From the NCBI GenBank assembly GCA_040880405.1, contig JBBDIM010000115.1, positions 1 through 24,624 on the forward strand: a stretch of 24,624 nt of DNA. The letters run 5' to 3'. The notes under the pieces are model-generated. The model had not been told where the DNA came from. It was given only the letters and a program-made list of their open reading frames with translations, and did not search any database. Every line of letters starts with the position of its first letter. Within the stretch, counting starts at the first letter, position 1. The position numbers and the translations under genes were made by a program. The stretch is from JBBDIM01 sp040880405. Lineage in GTDB: Bacteria > Planctomycetota > Planctomycetia > Pirellulales > Pirellulaceae. This document shows, piece by piece, positions 7,430-16,487 of this stretch.

Positions 7430-9844
7430 ATGCCTCTCATGGAATTGAGCCCGCGCCGCGGTATTTCCTGGCGATTGATTTGGCTGAGCGGCGTCATGAT
7501 CGCGGCGCTCGCTCCGCTGTCGGGTACTTCCCGCGTAGCGGCCGCCGAGAAAGTTGACTTTCAGTCGCAGGTCGCGCCGATCCTCGCCCAGCACTGCGTC
7601 GGTTGCCACTACCCAGGGCATAGCGAAGGGGATATTTCGCTCGCGACCTTCGCGGATCTCAGCGCGAACGAGTACGTCATCCCAGGCGATCCCGATGGCA
7701 GTTATCTGCTGGAGTTGGTCACCTCCGTCGATGGCAAGCCACCGGCAATGCCTCAAGAGAAGCCACCCTTATCGGCCGATGATCTCGCCGTTTTACGACA
7801 GTGGATCGCCCAAGGAGCGGACTGGCCGGAAGGGCTAGTCGTGCGGGAAAAGTCGAAGGCGGATGCCTCGCTTTGGTCGCTGCAACCTTTGCAGGTGACC
7901 GAAGGTGGCTCAATCGATCACTTCATTGAGCAAAAACTAACCGAGCACCATTTAGCACCCAACGAAGAGGCGGACCGCCGCACCTTAATCCGCCGCGCCA
8001 CCTTCGACCTGCTCGGCCTACCGCCGACCCCGGAGGAGGTCGAGGCGTTTGTTAAAGATGCCGATCCCCAGGCCTACGAGAAGCTGATCGAGCGACTCCT
8101 CGCCTCGCCCCATTATGGCGAGCGATGGGGGCGTCACTGGTTGGACGTCGTTCGCTATGCCGACTCCAACGGCCTAGACGAAAACATCGCCCATGGCAAT
8201 GCCTGGCGTTACCGCGATTATGTGATCGCCGCCTTCAACGGGGACAAGCCGTTCGATCAATTCCTGGTCGAGCAGCTCGCAGGCGATCTGCTACCGGCGG
8301 AGGACGAACCGCAGCGACACGAACAATTGATCGCGACCGGGATGCTGACCATGGGCCCCAAAGTCCTGGCGGAGGCAGACAAGGACAAGCTCCAAATGGA
8401 TATCATCGACGAGCAGATCGATACCGTCGGCAAGGCCGCCCTGGGGCTGACGCTGGGGTGTGCCCGATGCCACGACCACAAGTTCGACCCGATCACCACC
8501 GACGACTACTACGCCTTAGCGGGGATCTTTAAAAGCACACGGACGATGGAGTCGCTGACGACGATCGCCAAATGGAACGAAAACGAGATCGCCACCGCGG
8601 AGCAAGTCGCGGCGCGAGACGCCCATTTGGCAACGGTCGCCGCCAAGAAGCAGGAAATCGACGACCAGGTCGCCACCGAAACGGCCCGGCTGAAAGAAGC
8701 CGGCACCGAGCTCACCGACAAACCGGAAACCCAGTTCAGCCCAGAGGTCCAGGCCGCCCTCAAGTCGGCTCGGGAAGAACTGGCCACCTTAGAAAAAGCG
8801 ACCCCTGAGCTCCCGACCGCGATGGGCGTGATCGAGGGAGAGATGACCAACGTCCAGGTCCACATCGGCGGCAGCCACTTGAGCCTGGCCGACGAAGTGG
8901 GACGGGGCGTTCCTGAGGTGTTACGGCAAGTCAGCCATGAGGCGATCCCCAGCGACCAGAGCGGCCGCCTAGAGATGGCCCGCTGGATGACCTCGCCTGA
9001 GCATCCGCTCACCGCGCGGGTCATGGTCAACCGCATCTGGCGGTGGCATTTTGGCCGCGGACTGGTCGCCACGACCGACAATTTTGGGATTCTAGGAGAA
9101 GCCCCCACGCATCCACAGTTATTGGATTGGCTCGCCGCGCAATTCATTGCTGAAGGTTGGTCGGTCAAGCAAATGCACCGTCTGATGATGACTTCCCACA
9201 CGTATCGTCAGGCAAGTGGCGATACGGCCGAGGAATCGCTCGCCGGATCAGAGCGTGACCCGGACAACCAGCTTTGGTGGCGTCAAAACGTGAAACGACT
9301 AGAAGCCGAAGCAATTCGCGATGCGGTTCTCTCCGTCTCCGGCCGGCTCGATAAGACCATGGGAGGCTCACACCTGCATGTTGCTAATCGAGCCTTCCTG
9401 TTCAATCACACCTCCAAAGACGACACCAGCTACACCTCGCGGCAGCGCTCCGTTTACCTGCCGGTCATCCGAAATCATCTGTTCGATGGGTTCGCCCTGT
9501 TCGACTACGCCGATGCCTCGACCCCCAACGGTAACCGGCCAACTTCCACTGTCGCCACGCAAGCCTTATATGCCCTCAACAGCGACCTATTCCTCGAAGC
9601 AGCCGAACACTTGGCCATACGGATCAGCCAAGAGGCCGATACCGAGGCAAGGCTCCGACTCGCCTGCCACTTAGCTTGGGGCCGGGCTCCGAGCGACGAA
9701 GAGCAAAAGCTCTTCACGCAGTTCCTGGAGAACTTCCCCCAGGAAGACTCGTCCGTCGAGAAGATCGAACAACAGGCCGAGCCCGCCTTGGTCGCCCTCT
9801 GTCAGATGATCCTCGCCTCCAACGAATTCATTTACGTGCGGTAA
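7430..9844 (+). CDS. planctomycete cytochrome: PSCyt1-DUF1549-DUF1553 protein
   Basis: This is an 804-residue exported protein with the standard planctomycete domain order. A signal peptide occupies about residues 12-40. The PSCyt1 haem c domain follows, with CVGCH at 56-60. DUF1549 (PSCyt2) spans about 160-370 and contains RRATFDLLGLPPTPEE and a second CxxCH, CARCH, at 344-348 in TLGCARCHDHKFDPI. A charged, probably coiled-coil linker spans about 385-460. DUF1553 (PSD1) runs from about 510 to the end (MARWMTSPEHPLTARVMVN, WHFGRGLV). The reaction is not established; such proteins, paired with DUF1501 proteins, are multiplied in planctomycete genomes and are often linked to envelope redox or polymer breakdown. 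Members often carry an extra sugar-binding domain between DUF1549 and DUF1553; here only the coiled linker is present. The start at 7430 is chosen over the ATG at 7439 without a clear ribosome site for either. Confidence 0.93.
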   Translation: MPLMELSPRRGISWRLIWLSGVMIAALAPLSGTSRVAAAEKVDFQSQVAPILAQHCVGCHYPGHSEGDISLATFADLSANEYVIPGDPDGSYLLELVTSVDGKPPAMPQEKPPLSADDLAVLRQWIAQGADWPEGLVVREKSKADASLWSLQPLQVTEGGSIDHFIEQKLTEHHLAPNEEADRRTLIRRATFDLLGLPPTPEEVEAFVKDADPQAYEKLIERLLASPHYGERWGRHWLDVVRYADSNGLDENIAHGNAWRYRDYVIAAFNGDKPFDQFLVEQLAGDLLPAEDEPQRHEQLIATGMLTMGPKVLAEADKDKLQMDIIDEQIDTVGKAALGLTLGCARCHDHKFDPITTDDYYALAGIFKSTRTMESLTTIAKWNENEIATAEQVAARDAHLATVAAKKQEIDDQVATETARLKEAGTELTDKPETQFSPEVQAALKSAREELATLEKATPELPTAMGVIEGEMTNVQVHIGGSHLSLADEVGRGVPEVLRQVSHEAIPSDQSGRLEMARWMTSPEHPLTARVMVNRIWRWHFGRGLVATTDNFGILGEAPTHPQLLDWLAAQFIAEGWSVKQMHRLMMTSHTYRQASGDTAEESLAGSERDPDNQLWWRQNVKRLEAEAIRDAVLSVSGRLDKTMGGSHLHVANRAFLFNHTSKDDTSYTSRQRSVYLPVIRNHLFDGFALFDYADASTPNGNRPTSTVATQALYALNSDLFLEAAEHLAIRISQEADTEARLRLACHLAWGRAPSDEEQKLFTQFLENFPQEDSSVEKIEQQAEPALVALCQMILASNEFIYVR

Positions 9845-9851
9845 CCACACC

Positions 9852-11258
9852 ATGCAGCCACTCATGAATCAACCGATCACGCGGCGGCAGGCACTGCGGC
9901 AAACGGCCGTCGGATTTGGCGGATTGGCCCTGATGGATCTTTTGGCCAGGGTAGGAGCATCGGACGACGCTACCCAGCCGCTAGCGGTTCATCCGGCCAA
10001 GGCGAAACGCGTCATCTTTTTGTTCATGAAGGGTGGTCCCTCACACATGGACACCTTCGACTACAAACCGCAGCTCCAAAAGGATGACGGCAAGGAGCTT
10101 CCCTTTGACAAGCCAAGGGTCACCTTCGCCGCAACCGGCAAGCTGCTGAAATCCCCCTGGAAGTTCACCCCGCAAGGCGAATGCGGACTGCCGGTTAGTG
10201 AACTGTTTCCGCATGTCGGCAAACTGGCGGACGAGCTGTGCGTGCTCAACTCGCTGCATGGGACCAACAGCGCCCATGGCGGGGCCCTACTCAAACTGCA
10301 TACCGGCAGCGATAACTTCGTCCGGCCCAGCATGGGTAGCTGGGTGCTGTATGGCCTGGGGACCGAAAACCAAAACCTGCCCGGCTTCATCACCATCTGC
10401 CCCACGCTGGCCCATGGTGGGGTCAAAAACTGGGGCAGTTCGTTCCTGCCGGCCCAGTGCCAAGGGGTGCCGCTAGGTGTCGCGAGCCGGCCTTCGGCCG
10501 ATGCCGAAGTGAAGTACGTCCGCAATTCCCGCTGGTCCACGGAAGCCCAACGGGCCCAGATCGATCTCCTGAATCAGCTCAACCAGCGGCACCAACAGCA
10601 GGCCCCCTTTGAGTCCTCGCTGGAGGCCCGGATCCAGTCGTTTGAACTCGCCTTCGGGATGCAGACGCGAATCCCCGACATTCAAGATCTCTCGCAAGAG
10701 ACCGCAGAAACCCTCAGCCTGTACGGCCTGGACGATCCGATCACCGAGGACTTCGGGCGACAGTGTCTCTTGGCCCGGAAGTTCGCGGAGCAGGGTGTCC
10801 GCTTCATCCAGGTCACCCACAGCGATACCAAAGTGCAGTGGGACCAACACTCCGATCTGAAAGCAGGGCACGAGAAAAACGCGAAGGAGGTCGATCGCCC
10901 GATCGCCGGTCTGCTGACCGACCTCAAGCGCCGCGGCCTGCTGGAAGACACGCTGGTCCTGTGGGGCGGCGAGTTCGGCCGCACCCCGGTCGCCCAAGGA
11001 ACCAACGGCCGCGACCACAACCCGGAAGGGTTCACGATGTGGATGGCTGGAGCCGGAGTAAAGGGTGGGCTCCGCTACGGCGCGACCGACGAATACGGCT
11101 ACTACGCGGTCGAAAACAAAATGCACATCCACGACCTCCACGCCACACTGCTGCACCTGATGGGCCTCAACCACGAGCGTCTCACCTACCGCTACTCCGG
11201 CCGCGATTTTCGTTTGACCGATGTCGCGGGAAAGGTCCATCAAGGGATCTTGGCGTGA
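9852..11258 (+). CDS. Tat-exported DUF1501 protein
   Basis: This is a 468-residue member of DUF1501, which has an alkaline phosphatase/sulfatase-like fold. The N-terminus carries a twin-arginine signal: T-R11-R12-Q-A-L followed by a hydrophobic stretch (VGFGGLALMDLLA), so export in folded form is expected. Conserved segments are FLFMKGGPSHMDTFDYKP near residue 57, GGEFGRTPVAQGTNGRDHNPEGF in the C-terminal third, and HDLHATLLHLMGL near the end. The Asp/His-rich positions suggest a metal site; the substrate is unknown. It starts 7 bases after the cytochrome stop, so the pair is co-transcribed, as is usual for these families. The ATG at 9864 (MNQPITRR) is an equally possible start. Its stop lies 3 bases from the stop of the convergent kinase gene. 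Confidence 0.93.
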   Translation: MQPLMNQPITRRQALRQTAVGFGGLALMDLLARVGASDDATQPLAVHPAKAKRVIFLFMKGGPSHMDTFDYKPQLQKDDGKELPFDKPRVTFAATGKLLKSPWKFTPQGECGLPVSELFPHVGKLADELCVLNSLHGTNSAHGGALLKLHTGSDNFVRPSMGSWVLYGLGTENQNLPGFITICPTLAHGGVKNWGSSFLPAQCQGVPLGVASRPSADAEVKYVRNSRWSTEAQRAQIDLLNQLNQRHQQQAPFESSLEARIQSFELAFGMQTRIPDIQDLSQETAETLSLYGLDDPITEDFGRQCLLARKFAEQGVRFIQVTHSDTKVQWDQHSDLKAGHEKNAKEVDRPIAGLLTDLKRRGLLEDTLVLWGGEFGRTPVAQGTNGRDHNPEGFTMWMAGAGVKGGLRYGATDEYGYYAVENKMHIHDLHATLLHLMGLNHERLTYRYSGRDFRLTDVAGKVHQGILA

Positions 11259-11261
11259 GGT

Positions 11262-14200
11262 TTACGGAGTCAACAGCTTGGGAAGCTTTGCGGCGTCCTC
11301 GGTTAGCGGTGGTTGGCCTTTGCCGATCGGGTGCTCGGCTTGCTTCTGGTTGAAGGCTTGAACCGCTTCTTCCAGCGAGCGGGTATCAGGCATCGGCTTG
11401 AAGTCGAACTTATGCAGTTGATCCTTCACTTCATCCAAGCGAGGATCTCGTTTCGCCTCGTCGTGCGAGAGCGTGACCCACTTGCCCGAGCGGAGCGTAA
11501 AAAACGATACTCCCTCGGCCCAGCGCAAGATAATCCCGGGACGATTGCCATGGTCCTTGATCGGAGATTCAAACCTACGAATTCCCCCTGACGAGTTTCT
11601 TTCCCAGATTGTGGTCGGCAGCCCAGGAACCTTCAGGGCATCCCAAGTGCCTGTGAATGGGCTGAACGCGTAGACGTGCTCATTGGCAGTGTAGTAAAGC
11701 AGGCCGTCATTCCAAAAAAATACCACGCTCAATTTCTCATTGATCGGTGGGTCGAGGCGAGACGTTTGGAATTTTCCATGGATGTCCATCGCGACCAGTT
11801 CTTTCACTGGACCGCCCGAGAGCTCGAACCCCATCACGCTTTCATTTACGTTCTCTCGCGTTACCCCTTCGAAATCCAGAGAAGCGGCGTTACCGATCAG
11901 GGTCTCCACCTCAAGATCCTCAGGAAAGCGATATCGCTCCCAAGCTTTGCGAGCCCGGGAATAGGCGGCATACACGTTATGCTCATCCGCGGCGACGATC
12001 ACAAGCGAGTCGTCGTCGTGCCTTCTCGGGGCGTAGCCGACCTTCCCCTCTTCTAATAGATCGGGCATCCTGATGCCCCGGACAAACCGCCATGTCTTCC
12101 CAACACTCCCCCCAAACACATCCGGCAACTCGGCCGAGCGGACCTCGATCACTAACTGGTCCCCTTCCAGGCGATAAGTGCCGCTGAATTTGTAGACCTC
12201 CGGTTTCTTCACACCTTTGTCCCGAGGAGAGCTCTCCTCCTGAGTAATCGGCGGATGAAACCGGACCTCGATTTTTGATTCCCCGTCGACCGTGGCTAGG
12301 GTCGCCTTGCCCCAGATCTCGAAGACGACGTTTTGCTCCGCATCGACATGCTTGAGCTCAAGCAGTTCCCCCAGCATTCCCAACCGAATACCGGAAAGTT
12401 CATCCTCCAATTCCCACGGGCCGGTGCCGATATCGCTGACCGCGGTCCAATACCCTTGCAGCTTATCCAGCTCGGGTGAAATCGGGCGGAAATCATAAGG
12501 CGACTTGAAGCGAAGGGGACGGCCGGGTGGCGGTTCCCAAGCTTTTTGGCCCGGAAGCCTCATTCCGGGAATGAATCCATGTGTAGGAACAGTCGGATAT
12601 GGCACAGGGTCGGACTCATGGTCGTTCTTGCGAGCGTTTCCCACAGCCGGCACGGTGTCTGGATTCTCACCGGCCTCAAAGGAGGGTAGCGAGGAGTCTT
12701 TGTTGACCCGCCGAAACCGCCACGTTACGGGCCAGTTCATCAATTCAGGCATAAAGTTCTCGGCTCTGACGATTGTTATGGTGAGAATCTCCCCTTCGCG
12801 ATGAAACGTTCCCTCGGCATGGGGAAGTTTTACATTGGGAATCGTCGCGGAACCATGAAACGATATTATGGATTGACCGTCGGTTGGCCCCTCGCCAACT
12901 TTGACCTTGGCATTCCAGTAAATCCTTGCCTTCGTCGTAGCGGTGTCGGGTTGATCCAGGTCCCAGACAATCTGACAGGAGCGATCTGTAAATGTAAGCT
13001 GGTGCGGATTCTTCGGCTCGCTTCCATCATTCTCACGGGGAATAGCAACCCAAAGTCCCTGAATTTCAGCTAACTCCTCTGGTAGGGGCTGATGTTCGAT
13101 TGGGGTAGAAGACGGGAGCAAGGGCCTATCGTCCAGTATCCAGTGCGGGGGGCTCTGACGCGGAGCGAGTCGCGTTGCTGGAGCCGTACTGGGATCGAAG
13201 CCTAACGGTGAAGAACCTTGATTGTGCCGATCGTCGAGTTGCATTGCGGGCACCCAATGCGAGTCCGTCTTATCTCGAATTGCGTCGTCAGGCTCCGGTT
13301 GTCCCACCTGGACACTCGCGTCGGTTTCAATCGTGTAGCCATTGGCGGAGATCAATAGCCGGTTAAAAAAATGTCCTGACGAGTTTTCAGGTTTGCACTG
13401 CACCTCCACGATCACCTTTTGACCGGGAAGCATCCGAGGAAGCCGCCACACAATCTCGTTCTTTGCGCTCTCTGCAAAATTGGTTGCCGCCGTCACCGTC
13501 AGCCTAGGATTAATGATCTCCCGGATCACGACGTTCTCGACGAACTTATCGCCAGCATTTGTCACCTTAGCCCGAATGAGAATGGGCTGGCCGATTGGTA
13601 CTGGCATGCGCGGCGAAATCTCAAAATGGAGATCTGGTTTCTCGGGTGGCGACTTCCACTCACCCCGCAGGCGCTCATTCATGGCATCGGCGGAATTGGG
13701 CGGCGAGTTTTTGTCAACTGCTTGACCGACTTCGGGCCGCCCTTGCTCAACACCCTCCCGCACAATCCGCACCACCTCCTTACCCCCCCGAGCCAACATC
13801 ACCCGGTCGTTCTCCACCGTCAGCCCATCATGCTCTCCCTCAATTTCCACGACATACTGCCCCGCGGCCAAGCGGACGCGGTTTTCTCCTGGGGTTACCT
13901 TCAGTTGCCGCGCGACCGTCTCCCCTTGGGTGATGCGGACGGTGATATCGTCCTGGTCGCTTTGGATCGTGAGCGTTCCCTTGCCGGTCTCGAGCACCAC
14001 GAAGATCCCGGCCAGCAACACTGCGGCGCTGCCCAGTAGGCCCAGGGCGATTTTCGTGAACCGGGCCCGTCCGCCGCCGGTGGCCGGTTGTGGGTCTTCC
14101 GGTGGTTGGCTGGGGCGGGGTTCGCTGGTTGGGTCTTGTTGGTGGGCCAGCCATTGGCCCAGGAGCTCGGCGACTTCCGCGGCCGAGGCGTATCGGTCCG

Positions 14201-15227
14201 CTGGGTCTTTGGCCAGGAGCCGCGTGATAATCTGTTCCATCCACGGCGGAACTTCTGGGTTGATTTGCCGCAAGGGACGCGGTGTGTCGTTGACGATTCG
14301 GTGCAGCACGCCCATCGTCGTTTCGGCCCGGAAGGGGGAATGGCCGGCCAGCATGAAGTACAGCACGCTCCCCAAACTGAACAAATCACCCCGCGCGTCG
14401 ACATGCTCACCCTTGGCCTGTTCCGGCGACATGTACTGCGGGGTCCCGACGATGGTGCCGCTTTGCGTTAAGCTGGCGTCGTCGATCGCTCTGGCCAGGC
14501 CGAAATCCGTGATCACTACCCGTTCCACGCCGTTATGCAGCAGAATGTTGGCCGGTTTCACATCGCGGTGTACCAGCCCCTGGTCATGAGCCGCCGCCAG
14601 GCCCAAGGCGATTTGCCGCCCGATCCGGAGCGTCTCGGTCACCGTCAGAATCGCTTGCTGGCGGACCCTTTGTTCCAGCGATTTCCCTTCCAGCACCGGC
14701 ATCACCAGGTAGGGCAGGCCGTTCTCTTGGTCGACCGTTTGGATCGGCACCACATGCTCGTGAACGACCGCCGCCGCCGACTTCGCTTCTCGCGAAAACC
14801 GACCCCGCGCCGCCGCGCTCGCCGCCAACTCCGGAGCCAACACCTTGATGGCCGAATGGCGATCGAGCGCCGGATCATAACCCCGCATCACAATCCCCAT
14901 CCCCCCGCGGCCCAAAATCTCCATGATCTCATACCGCCCAAACCGCCCCAAAGAATGCGGCATCTCGCTCGGCGTGAGAAACTCCGTGCCCACGTTTTTG
15001 GTGTCCCCCTCGCCATCGACGGAGCCCAGCCCCAGCGAACCGCTCCGGTCGAGATAGCGCCGCACATCTTGCCAATCGATCCCCGCCTCGGCCAGGGTCT
15101 CTAGCTTGGCTTGGCACAACTGGCACGTCTCGATATGCCGCGTCACGTCGGTCCGCTCGCTCGGCGGCAGCTTGTCGGCCAGCAGCCGCTCGTAGATCGC
15201 GTCGTCGTAATGAAATCGAGCCACCAT
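11262..15227 (-). CDS. transmembrane Ser/Thr protein kinase with two TIGR03067 domains
   Basis: This is a 1321-residue receptor-like kinase. Residues 1-60 hold H31-x3-C35-x2-C38, like the zinc motif of anti-sigma factors. The Hanks-type kinase domain spans about 99-375: GRGGMG glycine loop (106-111), AIK with catalytic K128, HRDVKPAN (220-227), DFG (241-243) and GTPQYMSPEQ. All key residues are present, so it should be active. One membrane segment at about 393-413 (LGLLGSAAVLLAGIFVVL) puts the rest outside the cytoplasm: a PEGA-like strand region, a DUF11/CARDB-like domain at about 530-640, two TIGR03067 domains (about 717-840, starting EIQGLWVAI, and 917-1047, starting KLQGYWTAV), and a C-terminal part with propeller-like strands (LLYYTANEHVYAFSPFTGTW). 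I start at the ATG at 15227 (MVARFHYDD, AGGGTGA upstream); a frame upstream to 15278 would overlap the sigma gene. It lies 22 bases after the sigma factor stop. Confidence 0.93.
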   Translation of the reverse strand: MVARFHYDDAIYERLLADKLPPSERTDVTRHIETCQLCQAKLETLAEAGIDWQDVRRYLDRSGSLGLGSVDGEGDTKNVGTEFLTPSEMPHSLGRFGRYEIMEILGRGGMGIVMRGYDPALDRHSAIKVLAPELAASAAARGRFSREAKSAAAVVHEHVVPIQTVDQENGLPYLVMPVLEGKSLEQRVRQQAILTVTETLRIGRQIALGLAAAHDQGLVHRDVKPANILLHNGVERVVITDFGLARAIDDASLTQSGTIVGTPQYMSPEQAKGEHVDARGDLFSLGSVLYFMLAGHSPFRAETTMGVLHRIVNDTPRPLRQINPEVPPWMEQIITRLLAKDPADRYASAAEVAELLGQWLAHQQDPTSEPRPSQPPEDPQPATGGGRARFTKIALGLLGSAAVLLAGIFVVLETGKGTLTIQSDQDDITVRITQGETVARQLKVTPGENRVRLAAGQYVVEIEGEHDGLTVENDRVMLARGGKEVVRIVREGVEQGRPEVGQAVDKNSPPNSADAMNERLRGEWKSPPEKPDLHFEISPRMPVPIGQPILIRAKVTNAGDKFVENVVIREIINPRLTVTAATNFAESAKNEIVWRLPRMLPGQKVIVEVQCKPENSSGHFFNRLLISANGYTIETDASVQVGQPEPDDAIRDKTDSHWVPAMQLDDRHNQGSSPLGFDPSTAPATRLAPRQSPPHWILDDRPLLPSSTPIEHQPLPEELAEIQGLWVAIPRENDGSEPKNPHQLTFTDRSCQIVWDLDQPDTATTKARIYWNAKVKVGEGPTDGQSIISFHGSATIPNVKLPHAEGTFHREGEILTITIVRAENFMPELMNWPVTWRFRRVNKDSSLPSFEAGENPDTVPAVGNARKNDHESDPVPYPTVPTHGFIPGMRLPGQKAWEPPPGRPLRFKSPYDFRPISPELDKLQGYWTAVSDIGTGPWELEDELSGIRLGMLGELLELKHVDAEQNVVFEIWGKATLATVDGESKIEVRFHPPITQEESSPRDKGVKKPEVYKFSGTYRLEGDQLVIEVRSAELPDVFGGSVGKTWRFVRGIRMPDLLEEGKVGYAPRRHDDDSLVIVAADEHNVYAAYSRARKAWERYRFPEDLEVETLIGNAASLDFEGVTRENVNESVMGFELSGGPVKELVAMDIHGKFQTSRLDPPINEKLSVVFFWNDGLLYYTANEHVYAFSPFTGTWDALKVPGLPTTIWERNSSGGIRRFESPIKDHGNRPGIILRWAEGVSFFTLRSGKWVTLSHDEAKRDPRLDEVKDQLHKFDFKPMPDTRSLEEAVQAFNQKQAEHPIGKGQPPLTEDAAKLPKLLTP

Positions 15228-15249
15228 CCCGTCACCCTTTGCTATCGGA

Positions 15250-15843
15250 CTACTGCACCTGCTCGAACCGCACCGCAAACTCTTTCAGCTTCGCCAGCAC
15301 GCGGCACCGGGCCACGCGGACCGCACCGACCGTCTTGCCCAGCTTGGCCGCCACCTCGTCCATCGGTTTCCCTTCGACACCCGCGAGCCAAAACGCCTGC
15401 CAGGTCTCTTCGCTAAAGTGCGGCCGCGCCTGCCGGGCCGCCCACGCAAACACCTCGCGGCGATACTCCAAATCGAACCGGGTCGCCGCCTCGCTCGTCG
15501 GATCGGCCCGTTGTTCCAATAGCCCCATCAGCCGAGAATCACCACTCCCGACCGGCTCCTTTTGCCGGCTCAGAAAATTGATCATTAAATTCCGCGCAAT
15601 CCGAAACAGCCAACCCCGAAACGTCCCCTCGGCCCGGTCCGGATCGAACCGCTCAATCGCCGAGCCCACCGCCGCAAACACCTCTTGGGTGAGGTCTTGG
15701 GCATCGGCGTGCTGAAACCCCTTGCCCCGGGCCAGTTGATAAACCAGCGGCTCGTAAATCGCCATAAACTCACCCCAGGCCTCCTGCCGCTCAGGATCCT
15801 GAATAGCCACCAACAGCGATTTCCGAGTCTCCGGTCCTTGCAC
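15250..15843 (-). CDS. ECF-family RNA polymerase sigma factor
   Basis: This is a 197-residue sigma factor with only regions 2 and 4. Region 2 includes YEPLVYQLARGKGFQHADAQDLTQEVF and TFRGWLFRIARNLMINFL. Region 4 includes ETWQAFWLAGVEGKPMDEVAAKLGKTVGAVRVARCRVLAKL, with the helix-turn-helix. It would direct RNA polymerase to a small regulon, as do the planctomycete ECF factors coded beside Ser/Thr kinases. I place the start at the GTG at 15843, because GGGAG sits 7 bases upstream and the protein then begins MQGPETRKSLL, the usual opening for this group. The longer GTG start at 15870 would add 9 residues with no ribosome site seen. The kinase follows 22 bases after the stop, so the two are one operon. 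Confidence 0.92.
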   Translation of the reverse strand: MQGPETRKSLLVAIQDPERQEAWGEFMAIYEPLVYQLARGKGFQHADAQDLTQEVFAAVGSAIERFDPDRAEGTFRGWLFRIARNLMINFLSRQKEPVGSGDSRLMGLLEQRADPTSEAATRFDLEYRREVFAWAARQARPHFSEETWQAFWLAGVEGKPMDEVAAKLGKTVGAVRVARCRVLAKLKEFAVRFEQVQ

Positions 15844-16087
15844 AGCACGTCTCCCACTAGAGCTACACACGGAAAATGTGCCCGCGTTACAGTAATGGGA
15901 GTCAGTTTAACGAGAATTTTTGAGAGAAGCGATTGAAGGTGCAGGGTAGGGGAGGGCGTGCGTCATTCTGAGCAACGCCGCCGGGGTATTAGCCTCGAAT
16001 CACCACGGGTAGATAAGTAAATCGTGGTTCCACTCGGCGGCCCGTTTCGTGTGAGAATGGCGTGGCGGGACGCCTACGGTGATAAAC

Positions 16088-16115
16088 ATCCGCGTTAATC
16101 CGCGTCTATCCGCGG
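16088..16115. repeat. heptamer triad 1: ATCCGCG x3, period 10
   Basis: The word ATCCGCG occurs at 16088-16094, 16098-16104 and 16108-16114, each copy exact, separated by the 3-base spacers TTA and TCT and closed by a G. The exact 10-base period and perfect words are seen directly. Function unknown. Confidence 0.85.
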
Positions 16116-16215
16116 CTTCCGAAAGGACCGCTTTCCCAACCTAAAGACGGCCCACCCTCAGGTGACCCCATCCGCCGCAACAAAACCTGGGCACGATTCC
16201 ACCACGCCCCACATT

Positions 16216-16243
16216 ATCCGTGAAAATCCGTGCCCATCCGTGG
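16216..16243. repeat. heptamer triad 2: ATCCGTG x3, period 10
   Basis: The word ATCCGTG occurs at 16216-16222, 16226-16232 and 16236-16242, with 3-base spacers AAA and CCC and a closing G. It is the same architecture as triad 1, with one base (C to T) changed in all three copies together. Confidence 0.85.
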
Positions 16244-16256
16244 CTCTTTTCTAAAC

Positions 16257-16338
16257 AGCCCCTTCAGGGCTCACGGTTTCTAGGAACCAGAAACCCAGGG
16301 CTTCGCCCTGGGCTGTCGTGAGACGCCCCTTCAGGGCT
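16257..16338. repeat. composite inverted-repeat element
   Basis: Three small hairpins lie in 82 bases. AGCCC(CTTCA)GGGCT is at 16257-16271. A strong hairpin, CCCAGGGC 16294-16301 with GCCCTGGG 16305-16312, has a 3-base loop. A near copy of the first, GCCCCTTCAGGGCT, is at 16325-16338. The two outer copies share 14 bases in the same orientation and flank the central palindrome. This looks like a REP-like or small non-autonomous intergenic element. It has no T-tract and is not an obvious terminator. Confidence 0.65.
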
Positions 16339-16487
16339 AAAAAGAAGACCGCGAATGGCTGACGAATTCGTATATTCTTGCTGACGAAGACTCTTAAAAA
16401 TCTAACGCAATCGACCTCAAGTAGTAGCGTCCCTCAGCAACAATTCCTCGCAATTCCACCCAAAACTCTCCAAAACGTCCTCAACAC

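Noticed and set aside
10473..11243. 256-codon minus-strand frame
   Set aside because: It is antisense to the well-supported DUF1501 gene and lacks any motif.
13419..14039. 206-codon plus-strand frame
   Set aside because: It is antisense to the kinase gene; its His/Pro-rich composition is typical of a shadow frame.
15228..15278. Longer start of the kinase overlapping the sigma gene
   Set aside because: It adds 17 Cys/Ser residues unlike the family; the ATG at 15227 has AGGGTGA upstream and opens with the usual zinc-motif segment.
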